Positions 40,434 to 49,170 of a DNA stretch of 64,000 nt are shown piece after piece (within the stretch, counting starts at the first letter, position 1; each line of letters begins with the position of its first letter). A program made the translations under genes and the position numbers. The DNA lies in assembly GCA_018260425.1 (NCBI GenBank), contig JAGLBD010000002.1, positions 62,001 to 126,000 of the forward strand, in the 5' to 3' direction. This stretch comes from Pseudogulbenkiania sp. (GTDB lineage: Bacteria > Pseudomonadota > Gammaproteobacteria > Burkholderiales > Chromobacteriaceae). Below the pieces are notes generated by a model. It made no database searches, had not been told where the DNA came from, and saw only the letters and a list, made by a program, of their open reading frames with translations.

Positions 40434-40874
40434 TCAGGCGTGGCCCGCTTCATGGTGGGCCACGGCCTGCTCCAACACCGCCCGGATATCAGCGGGAACC
40501 GGTACCGCCTTCCCTTCCCGGTAGTTCACCCACACCAACGTCACATCGGCATAGGCATAGACCGTGTCGGCATCGCCTTTTCGATAGAAGTGGTGGCGTA
40601 AGCACACACTGCTGCGTCCCAGCTTTTCCAGTTCGATCGTCACCTCGACATCGGCGGGATAGGTCAACTCCTTGCGGAACGTACAGGAGGTGCTGGCCAG
40701 TACCGGGCCTTCCCCTTCAGGATCAATGCCGTGTCCCAGCGACTCCAGCCAGTCCAGACGAATCTGCTCGAGATAGCGAAAGTAATAGGTATTGTTCAGA
40801 TGTCCGACGGCGTCCATATCGCCCCAGCGCATCGTGATGGATTGGCGGGCAATGAGCGGATAGGTCTTTTCCAT
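40434..40874 (-). CDS. Acyl-CoA thioesterase, hot-dog fold (YbgC/FadM type)
   Basis: 146 residues from MEKTYPLIARQ. The 4HBT signature MRWGDMDAVGHLNNTYYFRYLEQIRLDW contains the catalytic Asp (WGDMDAVGH). The frame extends upstream to 40904, but this start matches family length. It probably hydrolyses short- or medium-chain acyl-CoA. It is convergent with mnmC, with only 4 bases between stops. Confidence 0.85.
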   Translation of the reverse strand: MEKTYPLIARQSITMRWGDMDAVGHLNNTYYFRYLEQIRLDWLESLGHGIDPEGEGPVLASTSCTFRKELTYPADVEVTIELEKLGRSSVCLRHHFYRKGDADTVYAYADVTLVWVNYREGKAVPVPADIRAVLEQAVAHHEAGHA

Positions 40875-41257
40875 GCAGCACTCTTTCCTTGCTAAAAGAT
40901 ACACAAATACACTATGCCAATATCAATATCACTTCGTATATAAACAACGACATTGACGTTGTCGCGACGCAACAACTTACGACAATGTGCAAATTCACCG
41001 CGAGCGGCGGCAATCACGTCGCCACGCGGGCTTCTTGTGCAAGCGACCACCTGGCAACACAAGATTTAGCGTTACTGTAAACAAAATGCTCTTTACAAAA
41101 GTTGCAAAACCGATCAAGTTGCTTCAAGCGGGGCAGCAGAGTGAGCGCAGCAACTGGAACCAAACGACCCGTTGCGCGGTCTAACGCCTAAGTGGCTTTT
41201 CTGTCAGCACCCGTCAAAGCAGGCGCATGGCAGCCCACCAGACAGTGAGGTACGAGC
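40875..41257. other. Intergenic region
   Basis: An AT-rich stretch at 40890-40960 upstream of the thioesterase gene, probably its promoter region, followed by mixed sequence. No convincing gene or RNA is seen. Confidence 0.4.
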
Positions 41258-41446
41258 ATGATTTACCGCATTCCTCTCAGTGTTCGCCGCAAGCAGGCTC
41301 GCGATCAACATGAAAGTTTCTTGTACGCAGTCGCCAAACCACAGTTGAGCGGCCCCGAAAAAGCCCGGCAACAACGCGTTAGACAACGCGCTCATGACCG
41401 GGACGATGCCAGATTTCTGGCCGAACGCTGCGACGATCTCTTCTGA
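41258..41446 (+). CDS. Small, highly charged hypothetical protein
   Basis: 62 residues, MIYRIPLSVRRKQARDQHES and onward, rich in Arg, Gln and Asp, with no hydrophobic segment. A gtgaggtacgagc ribosome site precedes it. I do not recognise it. Codon use looks like the neighbours. A weak GC hairpin (acgggg/ccccgt, 41467-41492) follows. It could be real or chance. Confidence 0.35.
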   Translation: MIYRIPLSVRRKQARDQHESFLYAVAKPQLSGPEKARQQRVRQRAHDRDDARFLAERCDDLF

Positions 41447-41699
41447 CCCGTCGTTTCACGCTGAAGACGGGGTAGCCTTCCCTGCCCCGTGGCTTCACGC
41501 ACCCTGCTTTGCCCCCTCATTTCCTGATTCTTCCCTGTCATCCGTTTACTGCAATACGCGTTAACAATTAAAACCGTTCAACATATCCAAAAACTAATTA
41601 TTATCACCTTACGGTAAAACGCCATAAGATGCCCGAAACCAAAACAAACACGACAGGGCACAAAAACACGAACCAAAGCATCACGTAATGAGGACATCC

Positions 41700-42068
41700 A
41701 TGAGTGCTGAAAACACTATTTCCTTCGACCCGCGCAGCTTGCGACTCCAGCTGGACATGAACCAGCAAGAATTCTGGAGCGCAATCGGTGTGACCCAGTC
41801 GGGGGGCTCGCGCTATGAAAATGACCGGCGCATTCCACGTCCGGTCATGGAGCTGCTGCGCTTGCGCTACCAACTGGGTATTCCGCTGGACGGCATCAAC
41901 CAGGACAATGCGCCGATCATTCGCGCCATTGCCAGCGGCGAGATGAACACCGATTCATTGCGCCGCAATGTCGACCGTATTCAGGCGGTGCTCACGGCCA
42001 GTGAAAGTCTGGCACGCGAAGCCGCCAGATTGTCGGTTGCAGCGGAAGCCTTGCTCGAAGACAACTAA
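41700..42068 (+). CDS. Helix-turn-helix DNA-binding protein
   Basis: 122 residues from MSAENTISFDPRSL. An XRE-like helix-turn-helix is visible at about 10-55: LRLQLDMNQQEFWSAIGVTQSGGSRYENDRRIPRPVMELL. The C-terminal half is a helix rich in Ala and Ser (VLTASESLAREAARLSVAAEALL), likely for dimerisation. gaggacatcc precedes the start. A good terminator follows. It stands alone, and the target genes are unknown. Confidence 0.75.
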   Translation: MSAENTISFDPRSLRLQLDMNQQEFWSAIGVTQSGGSRYENDRRIPRPVMELLRLRYQLGIPLDGINQDNAPIIRAIASGEMNTDSLRRNVDRIQAVLTASESLAREAARLSVAAEALLEDN

Positions 42069-42093
42069 TATCAAGCCGGTCAGAACCACAACC

Positions 42094-42125
42094 ACCGGGG
42101 TCTCCTGAGGAGCCCCGGTTTTTTA
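42094..42125 (+). terminator. Terminator of the HTH gene
   Basis: accgggg-ctcc-tga-ggag-ccccggt stem with a one-base bulge, followed by tttttt. Confidence 0.9.
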
Positions 42126-42424
42126 TTGCTTGCCTACCGATTAAAGAGGGTCTGATTAACCGGTTGAACAGCCTTAATGTCGCATTGTCTGACAATGTCA
42201 AATAACGGGCAATGAACACTTTTGATACCCGTCATTGCATTAATCTGGCTATCCTTACATTTACGGACATGATCAATCTATCTCTGGATTAAATTTGGCT
42301 TATGTGAGAAGATTGCCGACATACAAACAACGGTGTATGTCTGTTATATAGCAGCCATTTCCGGTGTTTCCGCAACCAAAGCCCATTGACTCCAAGAAGT
42401 GAATAGCAAGGCCCAGGAAACGAT
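42126..42424. other. AT-rich region upstream of the MarR-like gene
   Basis: About 300 bases, markedly AT-rich, with an inverted repeat at 42318-42341 (separate entry). No gene is seen. Confidence 0.4.
42318..42341 (+). promoter_or_regulatory. Inverted repeat upstream of the MarR-like gene
   Basis: gacataca-aacaacgg-tgtatgtc: perfect 8-bp arms, 83 bases before the start codon. The position suits an autoregulatory operator of the downstream winged-helix protein. Confidence 0.5.
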
Positions 42425-42802
42425 ATGTCCATTGCACCAACTGATTATTTGACAGCGGCCAGCCGTCTTATCAACGATTTTCAGGAACTGGTTTGTGCCG
42501 ATGTTCCTTTGGTCGCCATCGCGATCTTCTTTGCCCTACCCGCCGAAGGCTCTGCTCCCCGCTCGGAAATTGTCAGACAAGCCGCCAAAGAGGTCTCTTC
42601 CGGAGCCGTATCCCGTGCGTTCAGCCTGTTGGCCGGTCTGGACAAGACCCGCAAGGAAGAATCCAAAATCTCTCCTCTGGTGGCGTTCTTCCCGGATCCA
42701 AAAGACCGTAGACATCAACTGGTACAACTGACCGAACGCGGCCAGACGGTACGACAAGAAATGCTGGATCGGGCTTCGCAGCGTGGCATCATCGCCAATT
42801 AA
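42425..42802 (+). CDS. MarR-like winged-helix regulator
   Basis: 125 residues. The pattern of helices plus the wing-like DPKDRRHQLVQLTERGQTVRQEML at about 90-115 is typical of MarR proteins (DRRxxxxxLTxxG). PRSEIVRQAAKEVSSGAVSRAFSLL fits the recognition helix region. It is slightly short for MarR (140-150). The ribosome site is aggaaacgat. Monocistronic, ended by a strong terminator. Confidence 0.65.
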   Translation: MSIAPTDYLTAASRLINDFQELVCADVPLVAIAIFFALPAEGSAPRSEIVRQAAKEVSSGAVSRAFSLLAGLDKTRKEESKISPLVAFFPDPKDRRHQLVQLTERGQTVRQEMLDRASQRGIIAN

Positions 42803-42821
42803 CCATGAGGCCATTAAATAA

Positions 42822-42857
42822 AAAACACCGGCAATTAACTATTTGCCGGTGTTTTTT
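42822..42857 (+). terminator. Terminator of the MarR-like gene
   Basis: acaccggcaa / ttgccggtgt stem at 42825-42852 with an 8-base loop, followed by tttttattt. Confidence 0.9.
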
Positions 42858-42997
42858 ATTTAAACAATTCCATTGCTATTAATATCAACCGCAAGTCAAC
42901 CGTAGAACTACGTATCCATTAATTATCATCACCGCCACGGTATTGTATTTCCGCTGTCTAAACCATTAAGAATACTGCGGCAATATCTACTGCAACA

Positions 42998-43537
42998 TCA
43001 ATCCGGAACGCCACTGCCATCATGCATCCAGCTAGCATGTGATGGCGCTCGTTTGGTTTGCGCCCACTCTTCCAGCATCGCCCATTTAACCTGATCCAGT
43101 TTTCGTGTCATCGCCGTCGTCGCGGTATTGGCGGCCAGTTCCAGACGATGTCCGTTGGGATCAAAGAAATAAATGGATTTGAAAATCGTGTGATCCGTCG
43201 GTCCGACCACGGAAATACCGTCGGCCTCGAGACGCGCCTTGGTTTCCAATAGCGACTCCATCGAATCGACTTCAAAGGCAATGTGTTGAGTCCAGAGCGG
43301 TGTATTCGGATCACGGCCCATTGGCGGGCGGGTAGGCAACTCGAAGAATGCCAGAATATTGCCGCTACCGGCATCGAGAAATACATGCATGTAGGGATCG
43401 GGTTCTTTGGTAGAGGGCACTTCGTTTTCCGCAATCGCAAGCACGAAGTCCATCCCCAGATACTTGCCATACCACTCGACGGTTTCACGGGCATCCTTGC
43501 AGCGATAGGCGACGTGATGAATCTTGTTGATTTTCAT
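42998..43537 (-). CDS. VOC-family (glyoxalase/dioxygenase superfamily) protein
   Basis: 179 residues beginning MKINKIHHVAYRCKDARETVEWYGKYLGMDF. Two beta-alpha-beta-beta-beta modules with the metal-ligand pattern: His in HHVAYRC, His in WTQHIAFEV, and Glu in DPNGHRLELAAN. A C-terminal tail of about 40 residues is extra. The substrate is not predictable (a ring-cleaving dioxygenase or isomerase is possible). Strong ribosome site (aggagg). Confidence 0.8.
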   Translation of the reverse strand: MKINKIHHVAYRCKDARETVEWYGKYLGMDFVLAIAENEVPSTKEPDPYMHVFLDAGSGNILAFFELPTRPPMGRDPNTPLWTQHIAFEVDSMESLLETKARLEADGISVVGPTDHTIFKSIYFFDPNGHRLELAANTATTAMTRKLDQVKWAMLEEWAQTKRAPSHASWMHDGSGVPD

Positions 43538-43773
43538 GTTTCCTCCTGAATGTTATTGGCCTTGCCGTGTACCCGGCTGCACTGAATCCAGCTTACATTG
43601 AGCGGGCACAACGCTCCAGACAATGACATTCAACTTGCCACAAACTGAGCAATAACTCTGTTTGTGCGCAATGAAACAACAAAAATCCCGGAAAGAGGCG
43701 TAAAAGACGCCAGAGACCATCACGACTGGCGCGACACATTCGCAACGATTTTGCCCCGGATCCGCTGCCTACT

Positions 43774-45003
43774 ATGGCTCATAGCTGGCGCAGGCAGGCT
43801 CGCGGCTGGTATGGTTGGGGATTGCCACGCCCGGAAAAGAGTCTGCGATTGCCTGTCCCCTCCCGCCCTACTCCAGAAACGACGAATCGCCGCACGCACG
43901 CACCACGACTTGCCCGTCTGGCTGGATGGCTGTGCGGCCTTCTGATCAGTGGCGAGCTGTGTGCCCAGTCCGTGCTGTTTATCGACCCGGGCAAGGGCGA
44001 TGAAAATTATTGGCTGACAGCCACGCGCGCCATGCAGGCGGCAGCGGTCAGTCTGGGTGTCCGTCTGGAAGTCATTCATGCCCAACGCGATCATTTGCGC
44101 GCACTGGGCATCGCCCGCGAAGTGGCCGACCGCCCCCCTGAAAAACGACCGGATTACGTCATCTTTTCCAACGACTATGGCACGGGCCCCGAGATACTGC
44201 GGATTCTGGATCAGGCGGGCATCAAGACGTTTGTCGCCTTCAGCGGGATCAGCTTGCCGGCAGAACGCGCCATGACCGGACGCCCGCGGGAACGCTACAC
44301 GCATTGGCTGGGTTCGCTGGAACCTCGCGCCGAAGAGGCCGGCTACGAGTCGGCCAAGGCCTTGATCGACAAGGCGCGTCAGGCCAAAGCCTTTGCCCGC
44401 GATGGCAAAATGCATCTGTTGGTGCTGGCCGGTGACCGCTCGACGCCCTCCTCTATCAAACGCAATATCGGCATGCAGCGCGCCGTGGCAGATGCCGGGG
44501 ACGTGGTGATTGACCAGCAGGTCTATGCGGACTGGAGCCGTGACAAGGCCGTCGTGAAAAGTCGCTGGTTGTATTTGCGTTACCCGGAGGCACGGCTGGT
44601 CTGGAGCGGCAGCGACCAGATTGCACTGGGCGCAATGCAGAGTCTGGTCGCCCAAGGTGGCACCCCGGGAAAAACCCTATTCTTTTCCGGCATCAACACC
44701 TCGCCGGAAGCCATGGAAGCGTTTCGGACGGGACAACTCTCCAGTTTGTCCGGCGGACACTTCATTACCGGAGCCTGGGCGCTGGTGATGTTGTATGATT
44801 ACGATCATGGCCGGGACTTCAAGGATGAGGGGCTGGAAATGGAATACTCCATGTTCATGCAGTTTACCCCGGCAAATGCCGCCCGATTCGTCAAACTGTA
44901 TGGTAAACAGGACTTCAGCCGTATCAAGTTCCGGGAAGCCAGCAAAGTATTGAATCCCGCCCGACACCATTATGATTTCCGCTTTAGCCCTTTGATGCAC
45001 TAA
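43774..45003 (+). CDS. Periplasmic substrate-binding protein, sugar/AI-2 type
   Basis: 409 residues. After an unusually long basic N-terminus a signal segment is seen at about 48-63 (LARLAGWLCGLLISGELCAQ), then a type I periplasmic-binding fold: SVLFIDPGKGDENYWLTATRAMQAAA, YVIFSNDYGTG, RNIGMQRAVADAG, LVWSGSDQIALGAMQSL. No ABC permease or ATPase genes are near. Instead a diguanylate cyclase with a periplasmic domain starts 12 bases later, so this is likely a ligand sensor rather than an importer. The true start could lie later, at a TTG near codon 16. Confidence 0.8.
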   Translation: MAHSWRRQARGWYGWGLPRPEKSLRLPVPSRPTPETTNRRTHAPRLARLAGWLCGLLISGELCAQSVLFIDPGKGDENYWLTATRAMQAAAVSLGVRLEVIHAQRDHLRALGIAREVADRPPEKRPDYVIFSNDYGTGPEILRILDQAGIKTFVAFSGISLPAERAMTGRPRERYTHWLGSLEPRAEEAGYESAKALIDKARQAKAFARDGKMHLLVLAGDRSTPSSIKRNIGMQRAVADAGDVVIDQQVYADWSRDKAVVKSRWLYLRYPEARLVWSGSDQIALGAMQSLVAQGGTPGKTLFFSGINTSPEAMEAFRTGQLSSLSGGHFITGAWALVMLYDYDHGRDFKDEGLEMEYSMFMQFTPANAARFVKLYGKQDFSRIKFREASKVLNPARHHYDFRFSPLMH

Positions 45004-45014
45004 CTCCCGACTCG

Positions 45015-46265
45015 ATGCACTCTCAACACTTTCGCCCTCTGGCCAATTCGCTGATTCGCAAGATCATTGCCCTGATCGCGGCCTGTACCCTGCTAATGGT
45101 CGGACTGCAGGGCACAATGATTTACCGTCAGGAACAGGCCTTCTTCAACGCCTCGTTGCGCGACATCGCCAATTCCAGTGTGCCCTTGCTCGCCACCAGC
45201 CTGTGGGACATCGAACCGGAGAACATCCAGCAGCAGCTCGCCCTGATTGCCGATCGCCATCAAATCGGCTATGTGCGCCTGGTGGTCAAAACCGGTCAGA
45301 TTTTCGAGGCAGGACAGCATGCCCTGGAGAAGAACACCGACCAACAACATTTTGACATCCCCCATCCCCATGGCAACCGGGGCTTGATCGGCCATCTGGA
45401 TGTCTGGCCGGACCATGAGGCGCAATACACCGACATGCTGGCGAGCTTGCTGCCGCTGCTGGCCGGCTACGGCATTCTGGGAGGACTGGTGTGCTTGCTG
45501 ATCGCCCTGATCTTGCGCAGGGACTTGCAGCACCCCATGCAACAGATTGCCGCCTTCGTCACCGAGTTACGCCCGGATAAACTGTCACAGCCCTTGCAAC
45601 TGGATCGGCCGGTTGCGCACACGCGGGATGAAATCGATCTGGTCACCGAGGGATTTGCCGCCCTGCAACGCAGCCTGAACAATCACATTACCCATCTGGA
45701 CCAACGGGTTGCAGACCGGACCCACGAGTTGAAGCTGGCGATGGACGCCATCCATCAACTGTCGATTACCGATCCGTTGACCGGTTGTTTCAACCGTCAT
45801 CATTTCGAGGAGCATTTTGTCGAGGATGCTCTCGCCTGTGTCGCAGAACGACGGGCCTTTTCCGTGGTGTTTTGTGACATCGACCACTTCAAGAACATCA
45901 ACGATACGCTGGGGCATATCGGAGGGGATCAGGTACTGGCGCAACTGGGCGAGCGCCTGCGCACGACCTTGCGGGCCGGACAGGACTGGGTGGTACGCTA
46001 TGGCGGGGAAGAATTCGTGATTGTGTTGCGCGATACCCCGTTGAAGAGTGCACTGAGCATGACCGAGCGGTTGCGACAGTACGTCTGCGCCACACCGCTC
46101 GAGGTATCGGGGCAGCCCATGACGGCAACGGCCAGCTTTGGCGTTGCCCAGCTCAGGGAGGGCGAGCACCCCAATGACTTATTGGAAAGGGTCGACGCCC
46201 TGCTCTATCAAGCCAAGCAAGAGGGACGCAACCGGGTCTGCCCGTCAGACGATTCTCAGGGCTGA
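45015..46265 (+). CDS. Membrane-bound diguanylate cyclase (GGDEF)
   Basis: 416 residues. A helix at about 16-36, a periplasmic domain to about 140 (LRDIANSSVPLLATSLWDIEPENIQQQLALI), a second helix at about 145-168 (LLPLLAGYGILGGLVCLLIALIL), HAMP-like and coiled-coil linkers, and a C-terminal GGDEF domain with active site GGEEF in VVRYGGEEFVIVL. The usual RxxD inhibitory site is not canonical (RAGQD). It should make cyclic di-GMP in response to the adjacent binding protein. It overlaps the convergent hydrolase gene by 10 bases. Confidence 0.92.
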   Translation: MHSQHFRPLANSLIRKIIALIAACTLLMVGLQGTMIYRQEQAFFNASLRDIANSSVPLLATSLWDIEPENIQQQLALIADRHQIGYVRLVVKTGQIFEAGQHALEKNTDQQHFDIPHPHGNRGLIGHLDVWPDHEAQYTDMLASLLPLLAGYGILGGLVCLLIALILRRDLQHPMQQIAAFVTELRPDKLSQPLQLDRPVAHTRDEIDLVTEGFAALQRSLNNHITHLDQRVADRTHELKLAMDAIHQLSITDPLTGCFNRHHFEEHFVEDALACVAERRAFSVVFCDIDHFKNINDTLGHIGGDQVLAQLGERLRTTLRAGQDWVVRYGGEEFVIVLRDTPLKSALSMTERLRQYVCATPLEVSGQPMTATASFGVAQLREGEHPNDLLERVDALLYQAKQEGRNRVCPSDDSQG

Positions 46266-46915
46266 TCCCGCAGGGCTCGCTGCAATGCGGCAAGGCCCAA
46301 CTCGGCGCCTTCGACCGAGATGGTGTGCATGACACCGGGCACGATATGGCTTGCCACGGCAAAACCGGCCCCGGCCAGTGCCTGTGCCGCCGACAAGGTT
46401 TCCTGGAACGGGATCACCGGGTCCTGCTCGCCGTGCACCAGCGTGACTGCCGTAGTAGTTGCCGCTCGCGGGGAGGACGCCAGACGCCCGGAATAGCCGA
46501 TCAGTGCGGCCATGCCGGCCGTGTCGTTGACCAGATGGTGCAAGGCCATGATGGTGCCTTGAGAAAACCCTGCCAACGCGACACGACCGGGAGCAACACC
46601 GTGACGCTCGACTTCGGCATCCAGCAGGGTCAGTAACGCCGGATACGCCGCAGTCACCCGGGCGGGACGGTTGTCGGGAGTAATCCCGGTCAGATCGAAC
46701 CATTGACGCCCCTCGCCGCCCCCGGCAAAGGCTTCACAGCCATCCAGCGCAACGAATGCCGTCCCCGGCAAGGAATGTGACCAAAAGTCAGCCAGCGGCA
46801 GCAGATCCGCTCCATTGCTGCCGACACCATGCAGCAGGATGACCAGTGAATCCGTCGTTCCCTGCCGCGCTTCGCGACGCCACCCGTGTTCATCGTGTTG
46901 CCAGATCATTGACAT
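46256..46915 (-). CDS. Alpha/beta hydrolase, carboxylesterase/phospholipase type (YpfH-like)
   Basis: 219 residues. The catalytic serine is in ALAGFSQGTIMALH, the acid in VHGEQDPVIP and the histidine in GVMHTISVEGAEL. LVILLHGVGSNGADLLPLAD carries the oxyanion loop. It matches the YpfH / phospholipase-carboxylesterase group. It is the last host-type gene before the phage-type region. Confidence 0.88.
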   Translation of the reverse strand: MSMIWQHDEHGWRREARQGTTDSLVILLHGVGSNGADLLPLADFWSHSLPGTAFVALDGCEAFAGGGEGRQWFDLTGITPDNRPARVTAAYPALLTLLDAEVERHGVAPGRVALAGFSQGTIMALHHLVNDTAGMAALIGYSGRLASSPRAATTTAVTLVHGEQDPVIPFQETLSAAQALAGAGFAVASHIVPGVMHTISVEGAELGLAALQRALRDQP

Positions 46916-47003
46916 TCCTTGGTTTCAACTCTTTAACCTAGTTTAATTGGTGTATTCCACGTCAACCAGTTATTTGTATGATCTGGCAACCCGTCCCCCC
47001 TTG

Positions 47004-47429
47004 TCAGTCTATCGTCCTTTCTACGTTCAATAGCCGCTGACAGGCGGCCAGTTGTTCGGTGTTTCGGTCGGCTTCGGTGGCGAGTCGAACAAGAAACGCT
47101 GCATCCGCAGGCCGAAGTCCGCCTGCCGCGCTTGCATCACGCTGGCCGGCACCGGCGGAGGCATCGGGCACGCGGGCCGCGAGACGCTGGCGCAGCCGGA
47201 CAGTACCAGCGCGAAGGCCGGCAATAACACGATCGTTTTCATTACTCTGGCTCCTCCATTTATCCAACAACTCACGGTCGGCTGTGTTGAACGCAGCGCC
47301 TTGGGCGTGTTCGACTTTCCTTGCCTGCTCGCTGGCGGCCACCGCCGAGCCGGCCGCCTGACGCCCCTCCAGATGACCCAAAAAATAGGCCAGCACACTG
47401 GCCAACCCGACAATCAAGACACCCCGCAT
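47004..47429 (-). CDS. Phage i-spanin, Rz-like
   Basis: 141 residues. One N-terminal membrane helix (VLIVGLASVLAYFLGHLEG), then a long coiled-coil/periplasmic part, as in Rz. A lipoprotein gene (Rz1) is nested in another frame. Rz and Rz1 join across the periplasm to fuse inner and outer membranes at lysis. It is the last gene of the lysis cassette. Confidence 0.8.
   Translation of the reverse strand: MRGVLIVGLASVLAYFLGHLEGRQAAGSAVAASEQARKVEHAQGAAFNTADRELLDKWRSQSNENDRVIAGLRAGTVRLRQRLAARVPDASAGAGQRDASAAGGLRPADAAFLVRLATEADRNTEQLAACQRLLNVERTID
47027..47242 (-). CDS. Phage o-spanin, Rz1-like, nested inside Rz
   Basis: 71 residues in a different frame inside Rz. MKTIVLLPAFALVLSGCASV is a lipoprotein signal with lipobox LSGC, followed by a proline-rich stretch (PACPMPPPVPASV), the classical Rz1 make-up. 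It is the outer-membrane partner of the i-spanin. Confidence 0.8.
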   Translation of the reverse strand: MKTIVLLPAFALVLSGCASVSRPACPMPPPVPASVMQARQADFGLRMQRFLFDSPPKPTETPNNWPPVSGY

Positions 47430-47430
47430 A

Positions 47431-47688
47431 TCACCCGCCTCCCTTGGCTTTCGCCAATGCTGTCACGCCCGACCAGATTGCCAGCAAAACCCCGCCGACC
47501 AATCCAGCCACCACGTAGTTGATGATTTTGTCGCTGATGCCGTCCACCCGCTTGGCCAGCTTGACGGCATCGGCGACACCGGCATCGGCAAACGCTTTCT
47601 CGACCGCACGCTTTGCCACCTCCTCCAACAGTTCCTCGAAGGCGTCACGGGGCATCGTCACATCGCCGCAGTCATGGTGTTTGTCCAT
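47431..47688 (-). CDS. Phage protein with C-terminal membrane helix (DUF6127-like)
   Basis: 85 residues. An acidic helical N-terminus (DAFEELLEEVAKRAVEKAF) and one membrane helix near the end (IINYVVAGLVGGVLLAIWSGV). It lies between lysin and Rz, so it may be a second holin or an antiholin. Of two adjacent ATGs the second is better spaced from AAGGAGG and shares a base with the lysin stop. Confidence 0.65.
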   Translation of the reverse strand: MDKHHDCGDVTMPRDAFEELLEEVAKRAVEKAFADAGVADAVKLAKRVDGISDKIINYVVAGLVGGVLLAIWSGVTALAKAKGGG

Positions 47689-48368
47689 CATCCCTCCTTA
47701 TCCAGATACGGCTGATATTTCGGACTCCGCACTTTGATGATGTTGGCCGGATACTCCCGGTTGATGTCGAAGGCCGACTTGCCGTAGCCCTTCCACGCCG
47801 CCCGGCTCTTGTTGCTGGTCAATTCGACATGACCCCACCAACGCGCCGGATCACACCCCGTGGTTGCCCGGCAAATGGCCCGATCAGAACGCAGGCCCCC
47901 GCCGCCGCCGTTGTAACAGGCCAGCATCATGGCGAGTCCGTCATCACCGGTTGCGCCCGCGGCATAGCGGCGGCACTCCCGGTCCATCACCAGCAAGGCA
48001 CGAATCTGCCGTTCGGGGTCGAAACGCTCGGCCCAGCGCCAGCCGGCCAACCCACGGTCCCGGGCTTTGACTTCCTCGAAGTTATTGAAACGCCGAGTCA
48101 CGGTAAGCTGCCCCAAGCCGAAACCGTACTCCCGGGCCGTATTGAGTTCGGTGCGGGGATTCCAGCACTTGGGGCTATGCAGACTCGGGCAGGTTTCCTG
48201 CTCGATTTGCCCGGCAAACAAGGCTCGGGGCCGAATCTCCGGCACGACCTGAACAGCCTGCCGGTCAAGCATCGGCAAGTACTGGACAGCCCCCGGAGGA
48301 ATCGAAACGCCCTGGGCAAACACCGGCAGCACGGCCAAGCACCCGAACACTATCCAGTACACCTTCAT
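47688..48368 (-). CDS. Phage endolysin, lytic transglycosylase type
   Basis: 226 residues. Signal peptide 1-18 (MKVYWIVFGCLAVLPVFA). An SLT-like domain has the catalytic glutamate in AGQIEQETC and the glycine motif EYGFGLGQLT, and ends with a CYNGG motif that closes the fold. It cuts murein glycan strands. A longer frame to 48428 lacks a site, while aaggggtaacc precedes this ATG. It overlaps the small membrane gene downstream. Confidence 0.8.
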   Translation of the reverse strand: MKVYWIVFGCLAVLPVFAQGVSIPPGAVQYLPMLDRQAVQVVPEIRPRALFAGQIEQETCPSLHSPKCWNPRTELNTAREYGFGLGQLTVTRRFNNFEEVKARDRGLAGWRWAERFDPERQIRALLVMDRECRRYAAGATGDDGLAMMLACYNGGGGGLRSDRAICRATTGCDPARWWGHVELTSNKSRAAWKGYGKSAFDINREYPANIIKVRSPKYQPYLDKEG

Positions 48369-48370
48369 GG

Positions 48371-48694
48371 TTACCCCTTGGTCAGCATCAGGGTGATGAT
48401 CGGCATCAGCGCCTGAATCACCATGCACAAGCCCAGCACCACCAGACCGGCACCGACGGGATGCTCATAGGCACGATGGGCAAAGTGCTGCAGATCGACA
48501 CGGTGAAACAGCACCCGGCGCAACACATGCGCCAGCGCCGTGGCGATGAACGCACACCCGGCGAACTCGACCGGAGGCGCGGCGGCGGCCGGCAAGCCAA
48601 CGGAAGACAGATGGCTGCCGGCCAACCAGATCAACACCAGCCCGGCCGCCACCAACAGCGTCAGGCGGATCACATCAGGAACGACGGTTTTCAT
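48371..48694 (-). CDS. Putative phage holin
   Basis: 107 residues with three hydrophobic helices (about 10-28, 42-60, 82-105), the topology of class I holins. It starts 38 bases after the tail fiber assembly gene and is followed after 2 bases by the lysin. A damaged second copy lies at 50651-50815. Confidence 0.75.
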   Translation of the reverse strand: MKTVVPDVIRLTLLVAAGLVLIWLAGSHLSSVGLPAAAAPPVEFAGCAFIATALAHVLRRVLFHRVDLQHFAHRAYEHPVGAGLVVLGLCMVIQALMPIITLMLTKG

Positions 48695-48711
48695 ATCAGA
48701 CTCCTAAAAGC

Positions 48712-48732
48712 AAAAAACCCGCCGAAGCGGGT
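48712..48732 (-). terminator. Terminator between fiber cassette 1 and the lysis genes
   Basis: acccgc-ttcg-gcgggt followed by tttttt on the minus strand, starting in the stop codon of the fiber assembly gene. Confidence 0.75.
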
Positions 48733-49169
48733 CAGGATTGAGTCAGGGCAGCGAGCCAGTCAGGAGGTGCCGGCCACGATACAGAGGAAGGAAACCCCTT
48801 CTGCAGCGGCACGTCGCGCAAGGCCTGGCGATAGGCCATCAAGGCCGAGTACTGAGCACTGGTCAGCGAGGTTTTGAGAGAACCCTCGACCTGATCGCGG
48901 TGCCGGGCAACGATCCAGTCGGTCTGGCCAACCAGCGCATCGCGTTGCAGACGTGCGGAGGCGGCAAGTTGCTCGGCAGTCGGTGCAGGAGGATCTGCCA
49001 GCACGGGCTTGCCGTCAGCACCGGCGACGATGCGTTTACCGGCAGACTGACCGTCCAGCAGGTCACGGTACTGTTTGTCGGTGATCTCGACGGCGTCGGA
49101 TGGGATAGTGTTGCCATGGAGTTCGCGGCAGTAGAAGCCGTGGGTTGATGCGCTGTAGAAATAGTTCAT
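48732..49169 (-). CDS. Tail fiber assembly protein, copy 1
   Basis: 145 residues, MNYFYSASTHGFYCRELHGN and so on. Typical tail fiber assembly / tail chaperone pattern: an N-terminal strand segment, then SAGKRIVAGADGKPVLADPP, and a C-terminal helical part ending in a Trp-rich WPAPPDWLAAL. It starts 2 bases after the fiber gene. Nearly identical to copy 2 at 50853. Confidence 0.8.
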   Translation of the reverse strand: MNYFYSASTHGFYCRELHGNTIPSDAVEITDKQYRDLLDGQSAGKRIVAGADGKPVLADPPAPTAEQLAASARLQRDALVGQTDWIVARHRDQVEGSLKTSLTSAQYSALMAYRQALRDVPLQKGFPSSVSWPAPPDWLAALTQS

Positions 49170-49170
49170 G

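Noticed and set aside
47613..48416. A long plus-strand frame opposite the lysin
   Set aside because: Antisense to the transglycosylase gene, which has a signal peptide and catalytic motifs.
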